From Fremontodendron californicum (Eukaryota > Streptophyta > Magnoliopsida > Malvales > Malvaceae), in the NCBI GenBank assembly GCA_030761205.1, contig JAULJL010000011.1, forward strand, positions 15,428,501 through 15,492,500: DNA of 64,000 nt, written 5' to 3'. Below are positions 56,083 to 64,000 of this stretch, one piece after another (the first letter of the stretch is position 1; the number at the start of each line of letters is the position of its first letter). The notes beneath the pieces were generated by a model. The model worked only from the letters and a program-made list of their open reading frames with translations. It searched no databases and was not told the DNA's origin. Position numbers and translations under genes: made by a program.

Positions 56083-57271
56083 AATAAGATCAAGAGTGAT
56101 GCCAAATACTACATATGCGATGATCCTTACCTTTGGAAGCATTGCTCCGATTAGATTATAAGAAGGTGTGCACTCGAATCTGAATTTCAATCTATTCTCA
56201 CCTTTTGTCACTTTTATGCTTGTGGAGGACACTTTGGATCCAAAAGAACAACCATGAAAGTTCTTGATTTTGGATTTTATTGGCCTACTATGTTCAAAGA
56301 TGCATACCTCTTTTGTAAGTCATGTGATCGTTGCCAAAGAACAGGTAACTTAGGTTCTAGAAATGAAATGCCTCAAACTCCAATACTTATTGTTGAAATT
56401 TTTGATGTATGGGGCATGGATTTCATGGGACCTTTTCCTTTTTCTTTTGGTAATATTTATATTTTACTCGCCTTTGATTATGTTTCAAAGTGGGAGGAAG
56501 TAAAATCCACTAGGACTAATGACTCTAAAGTTGTTTCAGATTTTGTCAAGGACTAACATCTTTGCTAGGTTTGGAACACCAAAGGCCATAATCAGCGATA
56601 GAGGTACTCACTTTTGCAATAGGACTACGAAAGCACTTTTGAGGAAGTATAACATCACACACAGGGTCTCCATCTCATACCATCCTCAAACTAGTGGGGA
56701 AGCTGAAGTGTCAAACCAAGAAGTTAAGTCCATCCTTGAAAAGACAGTTAATCCAAATAGGAAGGATTGGAGTTCGCGACTTGATGATGCACTTTGGGCT
56801 TATAGGACAGCATATAAGACATCCATTGGTATGTCTCCTTATCGACTTGTTTATGGTAAGCCTTGTAATCTTCCAGTTGAATTAGAACATAAAGCATATT
56901 GGGCTATCAAAAAATGCAACATGGAGATGGATGAGGCAGGTAAGCAAAGAAAACTAGACCTACAAGCATTTGAGGAGATAAAGAATGATGCCTATGAGAA
57001 TTCTAGAATTTACAAGGAAAAGACTAAGGCATTCCATGAGAAGATGATATCAAGAAAGGACTTTGTTGTTGGACAAAAAGTTCTTCTCTTCCATTCACGC
57101 CTTAAGTTATTTCCAGGTAAATTACGTTCTCATCGGGTTGGACCTTTTGTTATTACTAATGTGTTTACTCATGGTGCAGTTGAAATCCAAAGCCCAAAAA
57201 TAGATAAGGCGTTCAAAGTGAATGGTATGGGTCTAAGTCAGGCTGAGGACAATAAACCAAGCACTTCTTAG
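56083..57271 (+). pseudogene. Integrase, frameshifted
   Basis: After two further stops near 56080 and 56152 the zinc-binding region appears (CHFYACGGHFGSKRT, then CKSCDRCQRTG). The catalytic core starts with GMDFMGPFPF (first Asp); the frame changes near 56555. In the new frame come ISDRGTHFCN (second Asp) and SYHPQTSGEAEVSNQEVKSI (Glu). C-terminal region: LWAYRTAYKTSIGMSPYRLVYGK, FPGKLRSHRVGPF, HGAVEIQS and VNGMGLSQ, ending PSTS at the TAG followed by GAGGCAACCC. It would insert the DNA copy; all three catalytic residues exist but in separate frames. Confidence 0.88.
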
Positions 57272-58242
57272 GAGGCAACCCAAAAGGATGGAGAGCATCT
57301 ATTATAATAAAATTTGCGTATTCCTTACTCTCCATCATTCTATCTTTTATTGTTTTTCTTTTGTTTTGTTTAGTAGTTCTTTTCTCTTACATATAATTCT
57401 TGCATTGGGGGATAATAGCATTACATTGAGGACAATGTAAAAATTAAGTGTGGGGGGAAGAATTTAGGATTTTATTTAGAGTGTTTTGTTTTTGAGTCTT
57501 TTTATGTTATTTTGAGTGTGTTTTAGTTACTTTCAATACTGTGATGAGATATGAATTGCACAAGTCTAAAACTGATTTATTAGTGAGAAGATTTTCATGA
57601 GAATTGAGCTTGATATCATTTTTTTTATGAGCCAATGTTAAGATGATATGTTGATTGACAAAGAAGCATATTTAGACTTAAATCTGACTTGTATAATCAT
57701 TCTTGTGAGTTTTTGAGCCTATATGATTGATTTATTATACATATCAATCTAATTTCTTTCTTGAGTGCTCTTATGATTACATGATTCTCTAGAACTTGCT
57801 TTAAACCTTGTTGAGACTATGTTGATGCATGTGACAACATGAATATGATAGAGGCATTGGGATTTTTAACTAGGTCCAAACAGCCATCCCTTATTGATGT
57901 TCCAAGAGAACATCCCCCTTAGTGAACCAATTTGAGCCTACAATGAATAAGCTATTTCTTTGGTAACCATAAATTGTCCCTAACCTAAATATACTTATTT
58001 ATATCTTTATCCTTGTTCTAAAGATGAATTAGCATATTTTGAGACATATTTCAAAGACACGGAAGATCTATTGAAAATTTGGGATAGAAACAAGAAACAA
58101 GTGTGGGGGAAAAGAAAAGTCAAGAGAAAAAGAAAAAGAAAGGGAATATTGCCAAATACATTCCTATGTGAAAAAAAAATATGAATCATCTCTTGAACAT
58201 GTGGAAAAAGAAAAAGATGTTACAAAGTTGTTTATAATGAAG
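57272..58242 (+). other. 3' non-coding region with hairpin and G-runs
   Basis: Contains TTACATTG-AGGA-CAATGTAA (57421-57440), an 8-bp stem, then AAGTGTGGGGGGAAG, and a second CAAGTGTGGGGGAAAAG near 58096. Aligns with 20600-20794 and then 22923-23650 of the LOG-carrying element; the cassette is absent between. No gene. Confidence 0.75.
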
Positions 58243-60764
58243 AAAGTCATAAATCAAGTGGCAATGACATGAAATGCATGAAAATACAGCAAATATGATG
58301 CATGAAATGGATGATTTAAAACCTAAATGACATGAAAAATGCATGGCATCAATAAAATGACCTAGACCTAAATGAACTTGCATGACATTTAATGCAACCT
58401 AGGTCTAAAATGCATGAATATGCATGGCAAAGCAAACCAATCCTAAACCTAAAGAATGCATGGCAATAACACAAACATATAGCATGCTTAAATAAAATAC
58501 ACAACCAAATATCATGAAAATGTAAACCTATCAACTAGCATGATGAAAATGCACATGCAAAGCATAAAATAGAGGGGTGGCCGAATGGCCTCATGCTTTA
58601 AAATGAACATGGCATTTTTACAAACACATGATATACTAACATGCATAGCTAAAGAATAACACTCAAAGCATGCAAATATAAAGTAAAGGCATGAAAACCA
58701 ATAGGCATGTTCACAAACACATGGATTACAAAATGTAAAACATAAACAAACTTAAACATTATGAAAACAGAAAATAAAAAATGCAAGACAAGTAAAATAA
58801 ACATGATAACAAAATAATAGACTCAAAAATGGAAATAAGCAAGCAACCAAATTAAAACAAGCTTCATGTTTATGTATTAAAAGAAGATTTAAAGCATCAA
58901 AACTTGTTAAAAATCACTCGAATCATGAAATAAAGAAGCAAAATAGCAACTACCAAAAATACTAGGCCATCTGGCCAACTCAAAAATAAGAGGGGAAAAA
59001 AGTTTCAAAAGCTTTTTACAAGAAATAATCAAGAAGGAACTTAAAGAAGAATTAAAAACACTTATTAAAAAAGAAAAATCAAAAGAAACTCACCAAATAT
59101 CAAATGAAAACAGCAAATCAAGAATGGAAAATCAAAGAAAGTGCAAGAGTATGGTGCTTAAAGCAACCTCTAGAAGCTATATTGCAAGCTTTTTCTCTTC
59201 TAACTTTCTTTTCTTTTCTAAACTTTTCTTTTTGCCTTTCAACAATAGAGAAAAAATCAGCCAAAAACAAGAGTGAATAGAGAGTGAATAGCAAGTGAAT
59301 GAAAGAGAGAGACCCCCTTTCTTGTAGTGGCCGAATGGCCCTCCTCTTGCTAGGATGTTGTCATCTTTTCTTCAACCAATTTTAATCCAATGGCTATTGA
59401 TCCAAGATGTTTAAAATGTGAAATTATCACCCTTAGATTAGGCAATCAACTATCCACAATTACAGCTGTTCAAGAATCTTAAGCCATTATGTTGACACTC
59501 TCCCTCTTCATGCATTGGTCCATGTGGCTTAATTACAAAGGTTTGATCAAAAAATAACTACCTTTCTCTTCATTGTTGGCCTTTTGATTAAAAATCAAAA
59601 AATATTTGCCCACCCTTGGGCCTTGGCCAGCTGACCCCTCTTCTTCCAGCCCATGCTTCATTTTTTTAAAAGGCAAAAAAAGCGCTTTTCGATTTCTTGG
59701 GTAAAATGACCTTTTTGCCCCCCGAACATAAATAAATAGCCAACGGACTCCAAATTCAATTTTCATTTTTTCAATACTTCCAAAATAATAAAAAATTGAA
59801 TCCTGGAGGTTTTTCAAAATTTTTCGAGCCCATTTGCTATCAAACGAGCTCCAAATCCAGATTTTTCTTCACCAATTTCTTCCAAATAATATAAAAGTGT
59901 GTTATGGAAGTTTTCATAATTTTTGGAACTCATTTGGTATTTTTTTTTAGATTTATCTGCTTGAATTACTACATAGTGGCCCCGGGATTTGGCCATTTTG
60001 CAAACGAACTCTGAATCAAGATTTTTCTTCGCCAATCTCTTCAAAATAATTAAAGAATGAGATCTGCAATTTTTTAGAATCTTTGGAGTTCATTTGCTAT
60101 TTTCCCCAATTTTTCTAATTTTGCCCTTTTGCCTCCGAAATCGAGGTTTGCTCAAAACAAGTCCGATTTTCAAATTTTCTTCAAACTGAGCCTTAGGCTA
60201 TCCTTGTTTAATCACTCCTCATCCATTAAGGGCTTTAGTCTTACCGAATCGGGCCAAATCGGTAATTCCAAATTTCACTGAAATCCACCAAAAACCCTAA
60301 TTCTCAGTTTTCTTCCAGATTGACTTTTCTTTCAGTTTTTCTTCCAAGTAGCTTCTCCATTACCCGTAGTCAGTGCTTATCTTTTATTTGGAACCTTCAA
60401 TTTCGACCAATTCGATCGTTTAAGCACTTTTCCCTAAATTTCCCGTATTAGGATTTCCTTTCTACTGAATCTCCATAACCCAACTTCCGAACTCCATATC
60501 TTTCAATGTAGACCTCGGATTATCAAAATTCTTTCGCCATTTTTCAATTGAACTTCAAATCTTGATTTTAAAAGTGGGTTGACTTTTCCAGTAGTTGACT
60601 TTTCTAGGTTGACTTTTTCAAGTTTGACTTTTTATGCTCGCCTTCTTAGACTAAGTCTCGGAGTACCACCTGCAGGATGAAAAAAGTCTTTTTACATTCT
60701 GAAACATCAATTTAGGAAGAAAACATACTTGTTTTAGTGGTCCGGACAAAATTAGGTGTCTACA
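58243..60764 (-). mobile_element. Ogre/Tat-like LTR (copy D), duplicate of 1535-4288
   Basis: Starts abruptly with AAGTCATAAATCAAGTGG, matching 1535 onward, and ends GGTGTCTACA. About 3 percent of bases differ over the first 300 bases that I compared. Deletions include roughly 400 bases near 59838 relative to 3130-3560. ORFs are short and unsupported. Confidence 0.85.
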
Positions 60765-61856
60765 TCCTTTTTTTAAAAAATTGCTCATTTAGTGAAAACT
60801 TTTCAGCCAAAAATGTTATCCCCACAGTGTATGATATCCAAATCTCTTGAAGGCTGATGATCACTGTTAGAATTTTTTTTGAATGTGAACTTGGTTTTTT
60901 CAAATTGAATTGAATGGCTTGGTGCAACATGATTTTGGTTGATCCAAGAAAACTTCACAAACAAGAAAAATGTATGTCCCATCTAGGCTCACAAATGAAA
61001 CAAGTTTTATAAAACATGAATTCCTCGAAGATCAAACAAATTTGATATTCTTTTAGCTTCCAAATCATGGCATTTTGACAAGTGTCAAGATTTGCTGGGA
61101 TGTTCAAGGTTGGAAGTTCAATTTGGAAAGGGAAAACAAGTTTAGTTTTTGAAGTCAATCCTCCAAATGAGAGATGATAGTTTTGGATGTTCAGAAGTTC
61201 CTCGATATCTTCAAGATCACTTCATCTTTTGTCATGGCCTCGACAATACCATGGGTGACATCGAAAATTCTCCCATTTTACTCTAGACTGCCCAATTTTG
61301 GGTTATCACCCTAGAGTTTCATTCTTTTCATTTAATTTTTTTTCATTGATTGCTTCATCATGCATTTAAAAATTCAAAATTTATCCAAAAAATAGTTTTA
61401 ACGAGGAAAGGAGACCAAAGCCTCAATGATTTCTAAAAATTTCTCTAGGAATAAGCACATCAGTTCAAATAGCCATACTTGATCAAAATGGTCTTTTCAA
61501 GGTATGTAGCGTTGGCCAAGGTTCAGGGTTCGGGGTTCATAAAGAAAAGATAAATAGGCCTAAAATATATGTTTATAGGTAATCGAATCAAGGATCATTT
61601 TATGAAGGAGATTCCCTTCGAAAAATTTGTCATTTCTGAGCTTCTCTTTTCATGTTTTGATTTTCGCTTTTTTTTTTTTCTTGGGCTTTCATTTTGCCAT
61701 CTTTTCCCCATTTTTTGCTTTTTTTTTTTTGGAGAATTTCCAATTTTACAACTTATTTGGGAACTCAATTTGCCTCATATCTATCTTTGAGTTAAGACTC
61801 ATTTATCTTTGAAAAGATCCTTCCTCACATTTGCTCCCTAGTGTGGAGGGTGATCA
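60765..61856 (-). mobile_element. Ogre-like internal scrap, duplicate of 4289-5385
   Basis: Follows the same order and breaks off at the same GGGTGATCATG junction as the first copy, showing that the truncation predates the duplication. Confidence 0.75.
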
Positions 61857-62767
61857 TGTAGGGAATAGTCCGGCTGATGCATAAACAGATTTATACAAAA
61901 GTAAAGCAACGAAAGTAAACATATAAACACCCGGACTACCGCAGGATCTCGGATCATGATATACATTGGTTTCATGGCATTTAAAACTTTTAAAACACCA
62001 ATAGGAATAGAATGTTACCTACTCGAGAACTCGTAATCCCGAGTGTGCCAATCCCTGCAACTAGTCAGCAACTTGACAGTCATCGAAAGACTTCTTAGAG
62101 GCCACGAGCAACGCAGGTGTCTTGCCTCCAACGGTGATCCAGACGGACGGTTGTTGGCACATTCGAAAGGTCTCGGGGATTCCTCTATACTAGTAGATTG
62201 ATCGGATGATCAATAATCAAAGGTCTCTACTTTGATATCTTGCAATAGCCGAAATCCATCAAAAGAATAAGGTGAATCGGAAATCAAGAAATATACCAAG
62301 AAGAATAGGAGATAATGATTCGACCATGGTGATTTCTCCTTGGCCGAATGTGTCTCACACAAAAGAAAAGATGAACGATTTCTTCCTTTTTCTTTCTTCA
62401 AAACCGTAAGTCACCAAGAAGGATTTTCTCTTCTTTTCAATTCGGTAAAAACAAAAGAAGAACCCCTTAGTGTTTTATCACTTGGCTGGTCACTTACCTA
62501 GAGGAGAGGATAGAGTTTTTAATTTTATTCCAAACTCTTTCCTAGATAGAAACTCTTCCTATCAAGGTGATTAAGCTTAGGCCAAACTTTATCACATAGA
62601 TGACTTAGCTGAATCTTTCCTCTATAGTGTCCAGGTACGTCCAACATGGGATATGATAGGAGTTTGATCTTGATCAAAGAACCTAGTTGAAGTGAAACTC
62701 TTTCACTTCAAGCATCCTAGTTCGACTGAGACTCTAACTTTTAAAGTCGAGGTCAAACCTATTGTTG
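61857..62767. repeat. Unclassified repeat, duplicate of 5386-6292
   Basis: Collinear with the first copy, including the junction into the Athila-like LTR. No gene recognised. Confidence 0.7.
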
Positions 62768-63177
62768 TTGATTTGCTAAGTACTTTGTCTGCTATTTTGA
62801 CTGGGCAAATCTCGTTCGATTTTGATGCTCCTTATATCGTTGGAAAGATATAGAAGTCATCTTCAAAAGTAAAGGGGAGTTTTCTCAAATGAAGTCTTTA
62901 ATGTCAAGTTTTTCATGAAATAAGGTTCGGAGGTCGAATCTGCATGCTTATTGGTTTGCACCGTTTTTCATCGTTTTGCACCTCGAAGCTCCAGATCACC
63001 TTGGACCTATAAAAACACATAAATAACAACTAAATAACTATTTTAAACATAAAATGGATCATTGAAATAAATATAAAAACATCTAAAACTAATCAAATCC
63101 TAATAAAATTCTCAAGGACTTAGCCAATTCAAAAGCATAAAAAGGTGGCAAAATAACTATATTTCCTAGAGTTATCA
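62768..63177 (-). mobile_element. Athila-like LTR fragment, internally deleted
   Basis: Matches both ends of 6293-7817, but about 1.1 kb is missing after GTTGATTTGCTAAG, resuming at TACTTTGTCTGCTATTTTGA. It ends TTATCACA before CTCCCAAACTTAAC. Confidence 0.75.
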
Positions 63178-64000
63178 CACTCCCAAACTTAACATTTTGC
63201 TAGTCCTCGAGCAAAACAAAACAAAACACACTAACTAAATAATTTGACACAAAACATCACTTAAAATAAATGAACTCAATAATGATTTCTTTATTTTCCT
63301 CAAAAGTTACCTCAAAATCCTGATTCAAAGTAGAACATAAACATAATCCAAATCTATGATTCAGTTCAATCGTAAACTTCATGCTTGAATGGATTTTTAG
63401 TGTGCGTGTGAATACTCACTTTGCAAATAATCACATGCAATCTAAATAAGTTTATATCAATGCAAAACATGAATTAGTACTAGATTCTCATATGTTTGCT
63501 TTTCATCTCTCTCTCTCCGCTAATGTAGACTAACACTTCATCAAGGATCAAGTAGGTCTTTATTAAGCTTATAATGTAAGGTTAGGGTCAAGGTATGATA
63601 GAGATAAATTTTAGTTTAAGTTCACCCATAGACACTTTACACTTTTTTTTTTTAAGATTTTTGAAAGCCATAGTCTTTTCCTCAAATTACATTCTTTCTT
63701 CCTTGAATACACTTCCTTTTTTGCTTCACCAATTTATTCACTTTTTTTTCTCTGTTCTTCATTTTTGAAGAACCATAAACTTTTTTTTTATTTCACCACT
63801 GCACCCAAATTTGACATGGCTCATAATTATTTCCTGTAATATCATCACATGCCTATGTAGTGAGGGCTAATCACGGTTTTTCTTATTTGGCTAGGCTAAA
63901 AGATGTGGCAATCAAAGAAAATAGATATATCAATAGGCACAAAGAGGTAGATTAAGGATAATCATATATAAAGGTAAGCTTGAAAGGCTCAAACGATCCA
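63178..64000 (-). other. Athila-like 3' internal region, duplicate of 7818-8640
   Basis: Begins with a minus-strand AAGTTTGGGAG tract (PPT) next to the LTR and stays collinear with the first copy to the window edge. No gene. Confidence 0.7.

Larger units (their letters stand above)
50080..58242 (+). mobile_element. Athila-like retrotransposon with gag-pol, 3' truncated
   Basis: 5' LTR 50080-51899, tRNA-Asp primer site, gag, protease, RT, RNase H and integrase in order, then a 3' region homologous to that of the LOG-carrying element. The sequence breaks off at about 58243, with no PPT or 3' LTR, and joins an Ogre-like LTR. Internal stops and frameshifts inactivate it. It is the best local model for the enzyme-bearing partner of the LOG-carrying element, though the LTR U3 halves differ. 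Confidence 0.87.

Overview
The window looks like repeat-rich nuclear DNA of a flowering plant, probably a eudicot. It is AT-rich, has no prokaryotic gene organisation, and almost all of it consists of nested Ty3/gypsy LTR retrotransposons of plant lineages (Ogre/Tat-like, Athila-like and Tekay/Del-like chromovirus). I see no ordinary host gene, rRNA, tRNA or CRISPR array. The only intact non-retroviral reading frames are two copies of a LOG-type (cytokinin riboside monophosphate phosphoribohydrolase-like) gene carried inside a retrotransposon.

Layout. 1-4288 is a partial Ogre-like LTR (minus), followed by a scrap of its internal region to about 5385. An unrecognised repetitive sequence (5386-6292, resuming at 13321-13796) is split by a minus-strand, non-autonomous Athila-like element (6293-13320; gag and degenerate protease, no RT or integrase). 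At 13797 a minus-strand chromovirus LTR begins. It is interrupted at 15113 by an Ogre-like element (15114-48043, 5-bp target duplication ACTTC) and resumes at 48049-49066, followed by chromovirus pol (49083-50079). The low-coordinate LTR of the Ogre-like element is itself interrupted by a plus-strand composite (17539-33053, target duplication CAATG) with the structure LTR-internal-LTR-internal-LTR. The chromovirus pol is cut at 50080 by a plus-strand Athila-like element (50080-about 58242) with recognisable gag, protease, RT, RNase H and integrase, all interrupted, and no 3' LTR. From 58243 to the end the sequence repeats about 1535-8640 of the same window at a few percent divergence, so the window spans a larger duplication.

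The most interesting part is the composite at 17.5-33 kb. Each of its two nearly identical 5-kb internal regions lacks capsid, protease, RT and integrase. Each carries a roughly 2.1-kb cassette that the related element at 50-58 kb lacks. The cassette holds (i) a small basic Cys-rich ORF whose Arg/Lys-rich box next to a Cys cluster resembles the nucleic-acid-binding/cysteine-rich proteins of carlavirus-type plant RNA viruses, (ii) a 123-bp in-phase tandem duplication, (iii) an intronless LOG-like ORF of about 215 codons, intact in both copies, and (iv) a second copy of the hairpin plus G-rich tract that normally follows pol in these elements. If transcribed from the LTR promoter, the element would express a cytokinin-activating enzyme homologue. 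Mobilisation would require proteins from an autonomous relative. Functional activity is inference; sequence, orientation, target duplications and ORF integrity are seen directly.
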